In this document: positions 13,575-25,952 of the stretch, in pieces
Position numbering within the stretch: position 1 is the stretch's first letter
Layout: each line of letters opens with the position of its first letter
NCBI RefSeq assembly: GCF_003945595.2
Contig: NW_024104619.1
Span: 248,001 to 312,000 of the forward strand
DNA from: Pipra filicauda
Lineage: Eukaryota; Chordata; Aves; Passeriformes; Pipridae
Direction of reading: 5' to 3'
DNA: 64,000 nt
The notes under the pieces: generated by a model
Database searches by the model: none
What the model saw: the letters and a program-made list of their open reading frames with translations, nothing else
What the model was told of the DNA's origin: nothing
Translations under genes and position numbers: made by a program

Positions 13575-14130
13575 TGTCCTGGTTTTGGCTGGTACCCTGT
13601 TATGTTTTGGAATCAGCATGAGAATGATGTTGATAACACATTGATGTTTTGACTGTTGCTGAGTAGTGCTTACCCTAAGTCATGGACTTTTCAGTTTTCC
13701 ATCTCTGCCAGTGAGGAAATGCAGACAGCTGACCCAAACTGGCCAGAGGGATATTCCACACCATAGAAAGTCATGCCCAACACATAAACAGGAAGGGGAC
13801 TGTTCAGGGACAGGCTGGGTATCAGTCAGCAGGTGATAAGCAGTTGTATTGGGTTCTGTTCTCTCTGCCTGTCCTTATCATTACAATTGCCATTATCATC
13901 GTTAATATTGTCAGCATGTTTAGTATTATTAGGACTATTAGTATATTGGTGTTGATTATTATTGTTGCTGCTACTATTATTGTTGCTATTATTTTCAATT
14001 ATTAGATTAGCTCTTTTCTCAATCCACATTTTCTTTCCAGTTCTCTTCCCCATCTGAGGAGGGGAAGGTGGGGCAGAGTGACTGAGTGACTTCACGGTGC
14101 TTAGTTGCCACCTGGGGCTAAAACACAACT
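13575..14130 (+). mobile_element. Solo LTR, avian ERVL-like, full length
   Basis: The element begins TGTCCTGGTTTTGGCTGG and ends with the avian ERVL-type terminus (GTGCTTAGTTGCCACCTGGGGCT, then AAAACACAACT). In between are blocks typical of this LTR family: GTTGATAACACATTGATG, GTGCTTACCCTAAGTCATGG, and GACAGCTGACCC followed by AACTGGCCAGAGGGATATTCC. The R/U5 part holds an expanded ATT/GTT-rich stretch (about 13890-14005). The flanks 13570-13574 (GTCAC) and 14131-14135 (GCCAC) match at 4 of 5 bases, as expected for an old 5-bp target duplication. No internal region or second LTR is present, so this is a solo LTR. The 105-codon minus frame at 13826-14143 is a by-product. Confidence 0.88.
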
Positions 14131-14379
14131 GCCACAGACCCACGAACTTACTGTCAATCCAAGTAATGTTTTAATAGTCTTACAGCCAAAATCACCTAAT
14201 TAAATCAGAAAAAACCCCTCATTAACAGGAGACTTGTAGATTGTTATATGATTCTTACAGGGAAAAAACCCAACCATCATATGCCTATTTTCACTGCTTT
14301 TACTCTCAATCTTCCAGAACACTCTTGGGCACTTTCAGTTGACTGTTTCAATCTTTCTCAATAAAAACAAGGAAGTGGT

Positions 14380-14735
14380 GTTCAACATTCTTTTGTCTTT
14401 GCCAGGAGCAGAGTGATATTCAGGAGGGAGAGAGAGTATCCCTCCTCCATCATGGGACTGCCTGGGGACATTTTTATGCAGGTTTTTTTCCCCAGACTGC
14501 TCCACTCTGCCAGGTCCCAGGGAAGGGGTGACAGCTGATATGCAACCCCCCAGTGTCTCCAGGGACCGTTTGTCCCCTGGAATTGCATGATGCTGCCAAC
14601 CCCTTTCCCAGTAGAATTCCCAGAACTGGAGCTCAGGCAGGCTGGGCAATGGGCACTCTGGGAATCCAGCTCAGCCCTGCTCAGGGACAGCCCAAACACC
14701 CCCTGGCACCTGACACGGATTTACTTGCCTTCTTC
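14380..14735. other. GC-rich block of unknown origin
   Basis: About 350 bp is clearly richer in G and C than the surroundings, with runs such as CAGGTCCCAGGGAAGGGG and GCTCAGGGACAGCCCAAACA. Overlapping open frames exist on both strands (14335-14649 and 14382-14699 minus, 14553-14771 plus), as expected for GC-rich DNA. I see no domain, LTR ends or CR1 blocks. It could be a fragment of an unrecognised repeat, a transposed GC-rich segment or a conserved element. Confidence 0.5.
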
Positions 14736-17700
14736 ACATCTGGCAGTAGCTTAAGGCTCATGCCTTCCTGATTTCCTATTTTCATCTACTTTCACCTGCT
14801 GAAATCAAGAATTGGGCATTAAATTTTGGGAATTCTATAATCTGTATCTCCTTCTGCTGTTTCATTAGATCAAACACCCTCTAGTTCTTCATCCTCCTTG
14901 CACTTACAGCATAAGGGCAAGACCTTTCACTCTGCAACAGGTTTAACTAAGTTTTAGGTCATATATGCAGCATATAGAGAAGTTAGAGAATCTCAAAATG
15001 GCTAAAGCCAATCAGTCACAGATCCTTGTCACAATTTGAATGGTATTTTGACCATAAATAAATGAAGAAATGAAAGAAATAAAGAAATTGTGTCTTGTAG
15101 CCATATTTTCAGACTTTCATTAAGGGACTTTCAGAGGTAAGAATCCCATTCCCAGGGAAATTAAAGGCTGAGCATATTTTGTACTATATTTTAAACCCCT
15201 ATTCAGACAAGATATTTTTACAAGACACACATTTTGCATACATGCACGCTCAAACAAAAGATGGAAAAAGTCTCTTGTCAAAATCAATTGGAGCTCAAAA
15301 TACTGATTTTTAATGATCTAAAAATTTTGTAATTAAAAAAAACAGTTTATTTTTCTGTCATACATTTAATATTTCCATCATGTTTAATTAGACTGAAGAG
15401 AGTGAATAAAAATTGCTTATGAAGCAAGTAAACAAAAAATCAAAACAAAAAACCCCTGCATACCAAGGGGAAATTTCAATGTCAATATAGTAATAGGACT
15501 TGCAGATCAATAATGAAATAATATTGCCGTGAAATATGTTCATAAAATTAATTTTACTGAGTGCAAAACACAAAGTAAGATAAAATGACTAAGAAAAGAG
15601 ATCCATTTTTGATAGCAAGAAGTATATATATTGCATTTCTAATTGTCTTTTACTTCATTTTCTAATGTACACTCTGGGGAGTCTTGTGATCTATTCTTGC
15701 AGAATTTCTATTTACATAATTAAGTACTCAACATATAATTTGTCAAGTGCTAAATTATGTTATATAAGGCTCTGTAAGCCCAACTCGTCCTCCTCTCCTG
15801 ACATAGTTATTAGTTCTATTGTGCCCATGCTGAATATCTAAAATGTTTGCACTAAAGCACATGTTGAGACTCAATATTCAGAGTCTCTTGCTATACCCTT
15901 AAGGAGAAACATCCTGTGATGTCTTTCTCTTGCAGTGACAAAACTGAAGGCAAATGCAGCAAGTGCTGAAGATGAAAATCAGTGCATATGAATTACTCAT
16001 ATTAATTCACAATCCTGTGTATAAAAGTGTATGTGGGTTCATACGTTTCCATGCACACATATTACATACACAACTGTCTGTTCTCAGAGGAGATTTTGTG
16101 TATTTGAAGTGACCTTTCACTCGCCCAGTTTCAGAATGCTGTAGGTGTTTGCATGTTAAGAATGCAGTTTTCTTTCAGGACAACCATTGATCCATCTACC
16201 TTACCCCACTGTAACCTGGGGATACAGTTATCCCCACGTTGTTGCTGGTGTAGGAAATGTAGCACTCACCAGAGAACTTAGTCACAGAAATCATCAGTTC
16301 ATTTTGGATAAAGTTATAAGAGCAAAGCATTTTGTTGAACCTAATTATATATGTTCTCTCTAAGGCAGAAAAAGAGAAGTGGGATGACATTTGCTCTAGA
16401 GGGACATATCTTTCTCCTTCATTGACTGTAAGGAGGTCTGGATCAACAGCTTAGGTTACATACTTTCATTTTCCACAGTTATATTCTAGTGAGATGAATT
16501 CCACATTGACTACCAAGTACTACTGAAAATTTCACCTAAGTAATTTATCTAAGGTCATATACAAATGTTAACATATTTAATTGAATCCTATTTCCTTAAA
16601 TTCATGACTAGTACTCTAATTATTAGCCCGTTCTGTCTGGGAAAAGTGAGTAAGTGAGAGATTTTTATGGTTTTTAACCTGTGTTTGGATTCAGTTGAGG
16701 ATGTCAGGCATTAGGTCAGCTCACAAGATCAGGTAACAGTTATCTACCATATGCCAATGGTCAAATATCACATTTTTATCCCATCCTTATTTGTCTTCTA
16801 ATAAGGTCAATGGAGACAGTATGAGACAGTCAGAGACTACTGAAATAACATGAAAAATCTTGGTCTCAACAAACAACTGGCTGTCTTGCAGAGGCAAGAT
16901 AGTTCAGCAAATATTCCTTTATTTACCATGACTTTGTTAGTCATCTATGTCCTGTTGATAACCAGTTGAAAAACTATAAAGAGAATTTTCCATAGGGAAA
17001 TATCTTATTGTCTAATCTTTACAAAATTAAGAAATAACAGCTCCAAGAGATTTTAATTCAGAGAAAGATTAGAAAACAAACTAATTTTCACCTTGCATAA
17101 CTTTTTCAATTTGAAAGTGTATATAAAGAGTAAAAACATGAACACTTGAGGCTTTCAAAGCATTTTTTCCTGGAAAATTTTCCACATTTTTGCCTTTTAA
17201 CTTTGGTTCGGGATTCTTTCTTTTAAAACTCAAAATTGTTTCTGTTATCCAGAAAAATCCAATGTTGAGCATTGAAGTATCAAATAATTTTTGAGTTTTG
17301 TCAATGAAGCATCATAAGAATTGGAGTATTTTTCTGAACACCCCTCCCCCAAATCCAAAAACTGATATTAATTTTTTCAGTAGTGACAGTAAACAGATGT
17401 TGCTATTTCTAAACCAGCTCCAGGAAAAGTTCCTATTTATAGGTCACACATCCTCAGATAATGATTTCAGTCACTTTTGATAAATATGTAAATAAGATAA
17501 AGAATAGGAGATTTACTATTAATATCTTTATGATCTTAAAAAAAAATAATAATTCTCTCCCCTCAGGATGCGTTTGATTCCAAATTATTGTATTATTATA
17601 ACTTCATGACATACTTTACTTGCAAGAGTTGTGACTTATAACAAATCACAAAAAGTCATTAGTAGTATTATTATTGTTATAGTATTAAATTTCCATTATA

Positions 17701-18453
17701 TAATAGAAATAATAAAATCTCTTAAAACAATGCCAATATAGCTTCAAAGAAATCTGATCTTTCCTGCAAGCACAAAAGCTCAAGTTAGTGACATTAAGGG
17801 AAAACAAACAAATTGTTAGTATGGCAGTTCTAATTCCACAGAGTTTAAGTGCCTGGATTCAGATATGAAATTGTACAAATAACAAAATTAAAATGACACA
17901 AACACAAAAGCAATATAAAAAGACAAACAACCCCCCCCTTTTTTAATGAGAAAATTCAACAAGATTTATTATTGAGGCCTGCTCTGTGGAAGTCACACAA
18001 TAAATAATCACCTTGAAGACACAGAATGTTCTCTAAAGCATATTGCTTTGTTTGAAATTTGTATTATTACTGTAAATTTAGTGAATGAAGGCTGAGGGTT
18101 TTACAATATGTACGTGTTTAAGTAAGATTAGGAGCCCCTTGACTAGCACATGTACACAATGCATTCTTCATACATGCAAAAGAGTAACTGATGCCCTCAG
18201 TGTTTTCTTCATAGATATCCCCCTGTGAAAGATGTTAATCCTTGTTTTCACTGAAGAAAAAAAAAAGGATCATTGTTTCTCAGTTTCCTAGAGAAAAAAA
18301 AAAATAAAACCGTTACTTTTAGACAACTGAGTCCATTGTTTAAAAACAAACATTTTCTGGGATTTTGGTTGATCCCATGTCAAAACTCAGTTCAAACATT
18401 TATTTAGCTGGTATCTTCTGCTAGATAATTTTAACAACCAGAGCGAGGACAAA

Positions 18454-18491
18454 GGAACAGCAGTGTTCCTCCGGTTACCACTCTGGTAACC
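18454..18491. promoter_or_regulatory. Two adjacent inverted repeats, possible protein-binding sites
   Basis: GGAACA-(4 nt)-TGTTCC at 18454-18469 is a perfect 6-bp inverted repeat. Three bases further on, GGTTACC-(5 nt)-GGTAACC at 18473-18491 is a perfect 7-bp inverted repeat. The first resembles a steroid-receptor element, except that these normally have 3-nt spacing. The second resembles an RFX X-box half-site pair with a longer spacer than usual. A regulatory role is inference. Confidence 0.25.
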
Positions 18492-19290
18492 CAAGATGTT
18501 TCCTTCTCAAGGAAGTCCCAGTATACCACAACTTGTATTTAATCCTAAAGGTTTCTGAACACAAACATTACTATGTGCATGTCCTCCAACTTACACAACT
18601 TGCATCATAACACTAAGAGGAAAGAAAAAAACCTGGTATGATACCAAGAGTGATGAAAATACCAATGTTCAGAAGCAATCTTGTAAAAAAAAATAGTGAA
18701 GCACTGATAAAGGTGTTATGAAATGTGTTTAAGAAAAATATTGAGAGATGCATAACAAAATATTCCATGTGTACTTCAGAACACATACATTTATATAGAA
18801 TAGCTTTTCATTTCTGAAAACTAACTGAAAAGTTGAGTAAAGAGATTTATTTTTTACTGAAACATCAATTGTCATATTTACCTTCTTTCCTTACTCATTA
18901 AATGTAAGCTAATGGAACATCAAATATAGTAGCTCAGTGACTCATCCAGTCTTAGCTCCTATTTTTATTTCTTTAGAAAAATCAGAAAGGTATGAGATAG
19001 AATTGCTATGGTAGGGTATCTCAACAGAGGTGTAGCAGTCTAATCCCCAGACACTGGTAAGGATTTTAGAACATAGTACTTTACATTTCACAGAAAGATT
19101 ACATCTCAAACTTAAACCATTCCAATAAATGCAGTCAATATCTTTTTTTTAAATGCCAACTGACATAAAAATATATCTACATTCGATTAGAAGAAACCTT
19201 TTAATGTCCCCCAGCCTCCCCAAAAAAGCAAACTATAAAGAAAGGAGGTTTAGCTTCCTTTTATTCTTCAAAGACAGCAAATATTTGATT

Positions 19291-19325
19291 AAAAACAAAC
19301 AAACAAACAAACAAAAAAAAAAAAA
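19291..19325 (+). repeat. (AAAC)n / poly-A low-complexity tract
   Basis: Several copies of AAAC run into about 14 A residues. This is simple-sequence DNA with no mobile element recognised upstream. Confidence 0.9.
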
Positions 19326-20799
19326 CAGAAAAGTAAAAAAAATAATTATTTAACTAAGTTAAATACCTGATAGTCTGGTGTATTGGAAAACCTGGCAGGC
19401 ATCAAAGACTCTTGAGGCACAGAAACTCCCCTGAGCCAGACTAGCAGAATTTTTGCTGTCTAGACTCATGTTACCCTCTGGAAATGTCTGTGATTGACAT
19501 AAGTTGTTCTTGCATCATACATCCAGGGAAAATTAGACTACAGAAATGCTTCAATTTTCCTATTTTTTTGCACTCATCTGGAATAAAAGGGTACTTTTCA
19601 GCCCTTTCTCTAAGCTTTACAAATCAACTGGTTTAGAATTCACTGTACTCTTAAGACTAGAGTGGTTTGTTTCCTTGAAAAAAGTGACAAATATATATTT
19701 TTTTTTAAGAAAAATTAATTATATTTTTGTCTAATTTTTGCTCAGAAAGCCCTGTTACTTTTGGCCAAATACCATGTATAAAATTTTATTAATAATAATA
19801 AAAAAGAATAAAAAGATGACTCTATGCCTTATGAGGATTGCAGTTTGATTAGCTTTGCTCTCACACTTCTCTTCAGGCCATATTCTCAGATTTTATTCTG
19901 TTTCCCAAAGGGTGCTCTTGGATTTTGTCCTGGAAAGAAGGTTGTGGTGAATTATCAGAATAATACATTGTAGGAAATATTATCCAGGTTGGGAAGCTAG
20001 CCCAAGAAAAGAACTACATAAGGGCAACTGAATTAGAATTCCTATCAAAGTCTATACAATTCAAAATGCATTTATTCTGAAAAAAAAATTTAGTTTCAAG
20101 CCTTTTCTTCTTTGTAATGCCAACAATAAATATTTTTGAAGACAACAGGCACTACTCATTAAAAATTTCGTTATATTATATTGAACCCAAAATTTTCTAC
20201 TAATTCTATTCCCCCTTTTGATGGGAATTCCTTACTGGCCTAACAAGGTATGCACTGAAGTTGACTTACAAAATGAAGGAAATAAACCTATACAGAATTA
20301 AAGTTTAGTTGAATGTGTGACAAAGAGATCACAGATCAGAAAAAGAAAAACTTTTAGTAATAGTAAGCAAACAAAAAAACTTGAATGAGAAAAATAACAC
20401 TGTGGGATGTCATATTATAATAGAATCCATATAGAAGCATTTAATGCAGCTCCTGAAAGCCAACAACATAAACAACATAAAGCTTTAAATATTGCTAGAC
20501 CAGATATCATGATTCAATTTTGTTTTAATGTAAACACAAGTGATAGACTATACTGACAAAGATGTCACACAAGTATCGTATTAATAATATACAATTATAG
20601 ATGCTTTTTTTTATTTTTAATTTTTTTGAGGGGAGTTGTTGTTGTCTGTTGCTTTTTTGTTTGTTTTTGTTTTGTTTGCTTTGGTTTATTTTGTAAATGT
20701 AAATGTGGATCAGATAACAGAATATGTGGGAACGGCAGATCAGGAAAACAAATCACCCTGTGAACTCTGGAGTTCACAGGCAGGCCGAGACCACATATT

Positions 20800-21053
20800 T
20801 TAGAATCATAAAATTATAGAACCATTTTGGTTGGAATTGACCTCTAAGTTCATCAGTCCAACCATTCCCCCAGCACCGCGAAGGCCACCACTAAACCACA
20901 TCCCTGAGTGCCACATCTACAGTATTTAAAACTTCCAGGAATGGTGACTCCATCACTTCCCAGGGCAGCGTGTTCCAACGCCTGACAGCCCTTTTGGTGA
21001 ATGAATTTTTCCTGATATCCAAACTAAGTCTTCTCTGGCACAACCTGCTTATT
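20800..21053 (-). repeat. CR1 LINE fragment, 3' end
   Basis: The left edge holds the CR1 tail in reverse complement (AGAATCATAAAATTATAGAACC), followed by GGTTGGAATTGACCTCTAAG. It continues with blocks of a CR1 subtype carrying CACTAAACCACATCCCTGAG, TTCCAGGAATGGTGACTCCA and GTGTTCCAACGCCTGACAGC. It ends near TTCTCTGGCACAACCTG. It is a 5'-truncated copy of about 250 bp with no coding capacity. Confidence 0.9.
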
Positions 21054-22500
21054 CATGTTAATACTGAATAAGACAGAAATTTAGTAATTTTGAAACATTC
21101 TTCATATTCAGATTGGTCAGAAAGTACATGTTCACAGGGTAAATTTACATTTTTCACAAAATAATTATTTAAATGTTCCATATGTCACTGGAAAATATTC
21201 AACCAGCTGAATATTGCATATATATACTGGCATTAGCTTATGCTCATATCTTCATGACCCAGGCCTTCATTCTGTTTCTGTCTTTTGAACTGGTCAAATC
21301 TGGCCTGGCTGTTTGCTGTGTTTGCTCACTACTTTTGAGGTGTTTTTCCGCCTATTTTTTTTTTTTTAGAATATGGAGATTGCTGTGTCTGCTGGAAAGA
21401 CAATGTTTATCTACTTTTAATTGTCCAAAATTTAAATTAATCTAAGATGCATGTTAAAATATTCTTTACTATACATTCAGAAGCTCAAGTCTTCTCATAA
21501 AGACTGGATGTGGAGTTTCTCATCTTCCAGTAAACCATAAATATCTGCTTTGATTTATTTTTGATATGTTATTAATCTAAGAAATATCATTTTAAAAAAA
21601 GCAGATAAAAAGCTACTTAATACAATAGGTTATGAAACTAGCAGCTGCTATTGAAATTGTCAACTTCATTTCAAAATGCTATTTTCTGGGATCATTAAGA
21701 GTGAAAGAGGTATGATGCGGCTATAAAATTCACTGTTCATGAAGTATAGAGGCACACAGACCAAAAAATGTAAATAACTGGAATCACTGTCAGATGTCTG
21801 TTTTCTTTACTGTTATTCTTAACAGCTATTTTAAAATTTGATATGTTCTTTTCCCAGCAATTTTACTGGAAATTTGTAGAAGAATATAAAGATATAAATT
21901 ACCTTTTAGTTCTAAGATATATAAATTAGAGGGTTTTTTTAATTAAATAGTTTTACTGCTACAAGAGTACCTTTTAATGAAGTGAAATTGTATTATTTTT
22001 ATTTTTAACCCTTTCAAATATTTTTCTTTTCCTGCTCATTGTTAACACTTTTCTATAGGTTTCTAATATTCACTTTAAATTGAAGTTGGCAATGAGCCCT
22101 TTTAAGAATCACAGATTTTATAAGCACATAAGGACATACAACTTGATAAAAGTACAGTGATTTAAAGTGATAATTTTCCTAAAAGGGATTCATAACATGT
22201 GAAGTAACGACAAAGGGTAGGATGAGGTATTTCTCTGCTTTTCTGGTCTCATAGCTTAGCCAGAAAAGAACTGGTTATTAAAGTTTCCAAGTACCTGAAA
22301 GTGTATTACATACTTACATGTAGAGAGGGGCAGAACATCCACTCTTGTGAGGATTAACCTTAGAAATCACTGAAAATGTCTCATATGATAGGAAAAGATT
22401 AGGACCATTTATTTAAAATAAAAGTGTGCCTCGAGTGAATTAATTCTGACAAATAAAAGGAGAGCTGGAAAGTCTAATTCAGTGGAAAAAAAAAAGGTAC
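21054..22500. other. AT-rich unique sequence, nothing recognised
   Basis: No repeat family is seen. A 90-codon plus frame at 21173-21445 is hydrophobic and Cys/Leu-rich because of T-rich composition, and has no recognisable domain. An A10 run at about 22487-22496 precedes the next, GC-richer block. Confidence 0.6.
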
Positions 22501-23640
22501 ATAATTTTGAATTTTTTCACCAGCATCGTTGTACAGGGAATTTATGGCACTGCAGGAAATCACACACTGGGAGTGCCTCTTGAGGAAGGGTGGCATGATT
22601 ACAGACACACAACTTAATCCAATTTTCAATGAGATCCTGAAGGGACCAACAAAAGAAATCCAAAGTCAGGATTGTAACTGGGAAGTGGCACTTCCATATG
22701 GCAGAGTACCCCCATGCACACGGACATCCATGGTCAGGAACAGGATGTTCTTCTGGATTTCTCGTGAAAGACGGACATATTCAAAGGGTATAGTTAGTTG
22801 GTATCCTGTGACCATGGTGGTTCACAGAAAGGAAGGACAGCTGCTACAGCTGATGCACTGGCAGAGGACTCTGCAAGTATTCAAATTATAGCAAATTCTC
22901 CTCCACACTTTGAGGAACTGCAATAAACAAAGAGGAGTAGAGTCCAAATAAATATTTCTGACCCTAATTGTACATCAATGATCTTGCTATCACTTCTCTC
23001 TCTGTCACTGCTGTCTTTCCATCATGGACATGAAAACCTAGAACCAGCTGCTTACTGACTGATGGAAGTCAGAGACAGCAAAGCCAGAGAGAACAATGGA
23101 GACACCCTTTTCCATAAGTAAGGGGGTCATGGAAGTGATGTCCAGGGAGAAGGACTTTCTTGTATCTGATATTTAGCACCAGCTCCCATGGAATGCCATA
23201 TTTATAATGTAGTGTCTTCCCACCAGAAGCACAGTTTCCAGCATGGTCCTGAAGATCAACTTCATAGCTACAAGCTGGGGAAATGGAGTGGACATCACAT
23301 CGCCTAAGAAATGTCACAGTGTGGTGATGAGCAGAAACTACAGGAAATCCAGAAGCCTGAGCGTTCTGTGATGCACTGCAGGAGGGCAAATGTGATAGGA
23401 ATGGTGGCTGGAAAGGGGCCAGTACCACAGCCCTAAATTGTGTGGAGCTGAACCCCTTTATGAAACAGCTCCACGATGACATACCCTGCAAAGAACAGAG
23501 GAGAGAACATGATGTTTCTGCCTGAGATACACAGCTGAGAGGATGAAAAGGCTTGTAATATGTTTTCTGTGCTGAGGTCAGGGCCAACAGCTTGAAACTG
23601 GGATACCTTCAGCTCACTCAGAGCAACAGCAACTGTATTA
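22501..23640. other. GC-richer block with long open frames, origin unknown
   Basis: This block of just over 1 kb is clearly less AT-rich than its flanks. It holds a 120-codon plus frame (22529-22891) and the longest frame of the window, 172 codons on the minus strand (23069-23587). The minus product is rich in Ser, His, Cys and Pro. I recognise no domain, signal peptide or catalytic motif in it. Other frames of the same strand show broken hydrophobic stretches, which could fit a decayed gene. A pyrimidine-rich acceptor-like site (CTCTGTTCTTTGCAG) occurs inside it on the minus strand at about 23487. No LTR or CR1 signature is visible. Candidates are a decayed gene or retrocopy, an unrecognised repeat, or a noncoding-RNA exon. 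Confidence 0.35.
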
Positions 23641-25952
23641 ACACAGACCAGACAGACCCTCTCTGTAATTACTAAGAAGTTAGTGCTCTTGTGGAGGTTT
23701 TATTACATAAATCAAATATCCCTTCAGATTAAATTCATGAAAATTCAAACTAGGCAATGACCAGATACTTTCTGTCATAGTGTTCAATTTTCCCCATTTT
23801 AGATACCAACAAATATGAACAATTTTAAATCAGAAATGCAAACACAAATTTTGCAACCATAAGTGACTGAAGAGCCTTTTCAGCTTCCAACACCTATTTA
23901 TCACTTGCATTTTAAATGACTCTCAGTTCAGTACTTGACCTAGTCTAGCCAAATTTGAATATGTTTTCCCCTTAATCTTTTGTAATGCATGAATACAGGT
24001 TGACATGAATTTTAATCCATAATTTTGGAACTTGCTCATGCTGCTAAGAAACATGCAAATAAATGCCAGTTTCTTGCTGAAATACTTTATCAGCAGCAAT
24101 AAATAAAGTAATGCTTTGAGTTTTATTTGAAGTTATTGTTTGAATGCATATGATATACATTCACTTTCTTTTTCCAGATTTATAGGGGTATAAATCCTAT
24201 GTTAAATATAAAACTTTCCTCAGGACTTGAAGTCCAGCACCTATTTATGTTAATGGAAAAGCCTCTCTTGACTTAATTAATATCTAATTGTGAAAGAAAA
24301 TAATTGTTCAGGTCAAGTTCGTCATTGTATACCTATGCAAATTAAGTGATTCACCATTTCCATAGCAACATACTGTACATACAGAAGCCCATCTCAGCAT
24401 CAGAGTAACATGCAGCTATAAAATCTCATGTGGCTATAAAAGAATATATATATATATATACGCATGCCTCAATTAAATGTATCCAAGAAATTTATTTAAT
24501 TCTGTGTTTTTTTGTGAAGCAATTTAAAATTTTAACAGTAATCACTTTTCAGCTCAATTTATTTGACACAAATGTCCCAAACTCAGTCTTATCATGAAAC
24601 CTATTCATAAGGGAGAGAAAAAATGCTATGGATACAGCAAGAATATGGAATTAGTTTTTCTTTTTAACATAATTAAACTAAATAAAAATATTTCTTAAAC
24701 TTTTTTTCTTTGTAGGTGTTTCCTTCTTAGTCCAGGGATTGGTCTTCCCTGAAGTTATAAAGTTATTTTTCACTTGCTAAAGCCCACCAACTGAGAAAGT
24801 GTTCCAACAAGAAATTCTTATGAGCCTAAGGATGAACAAGTGTTCAAGAACAGGTTAAATAAGCACAGATAATGAATTTTAATGAAAGTATTTTTTGATG
24901 CTTCTAAACTAACCCTCTGAGATTAGTTGGACAGTTGAGAGACTCCTTTTTCCAACCAAAATTGAATATTTGTATCCAGAGAAATAAAAACTGAGGTCCC
25001 TCAAATTTAGTAGTATGTGACTGCTTTGCCTATGTAACAGTGAAGTGCATGTAATTCAAACCCTCTAAGGATTAAATTACACATTTAGATGTTTTCTTTC
25101 CTTTTAAAATATCTCCAGAATCAATTTTAATTTGGATTAGTTCCATCTTAAATGAGCAAAAGGCCGTCAGATGAATCCTGTTAATTTTAATGGAACTTTG
25201 ACCATTTATCCAGATATTTGTTAGAATACAGACATTTTTAAATGGTACAAGATTACCTTATTTTTCAGTGTTCCTTTCTTCAAAGTTGAAACAAATTTGT
25301 CTTAAAAAAATTGAATTTAGACTAGTAACTATTGTATTAATTATATTATAATAGTTGTAAGCAAAAAGCAAGTTTCCTTTGTACACGTTGCAAAAGTTTA
25401 GGCTTCATAACACAACTTAAATCCTGATTTTAAATTATTATTGACCACTTAATAGCAGCACACACAACAAACTGTTCTTGCTAAACTGGTAAGTTTTAAT
25501 TAGTGTGGCTTCCAAAATGGAGATTCTTAGCATTGCCAAAGAAAAGTCCTGACTGGATATAATAAAGGATTAAAGAATACAGATTTGAGGACTATTCTGT
25601 GTAAACGATGCCAGGTATGAATACCAATGAATGACATTTATGGGAATTTTGAGAAAGTTTTTGATGAAAAAAACTTTTAAAAAAATAAGGAAACAGTATG
25701 CAATTTGTCATTTTGTGAAGTAAAGTATGGTTTCTTATCTTTTAATGTTGTAGTAGGTAATATTGCAACAGAGTAAATGAGACATCCCTTTTAGATGCCT
25801 GCCAAGTAGTAAGACTTTTGGAGGTCAGTAGAGAGATGAACACAGACATTAAGTTTAACATTAAAAATTTTTGGTGTCTCATGTGTTTCATATTGCTAAG
25901 GAAACTAACATAGAGGAAAAGAGTTCTCATACTTTTCTGCATTCTGCTTTCT
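23641..25952. other. AT-rich unique sequence, nothing recognised
   Basis: No gene or mobile element is recognised. A pure (AT)n run lies at about 24444-24460, followed by CGCATGC. Confidence 0.6.

Larger units (their letters stand above)
14772..20799. other. AT-rich unique sequence, no gene recognised
   Basis: About 6 kb has no recognisable mobile element or gene. It includes a C8/T run at about 17931-17944, a pair of close inverted repeats at 18454-18491 (listed separately), an (AAAC)n/poly-A patch at 19291-19325 and a T/G-rich patch at about 20606-20690. Frames are short and have no recognisable domain. Confidence 0.6.

Noticed and set aside
13826..14143. 105-codon minus frame with Asn repeats
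   Set aside because: It comes from the ATT/GTT-rich part of the solo LTR at 13575-14130.
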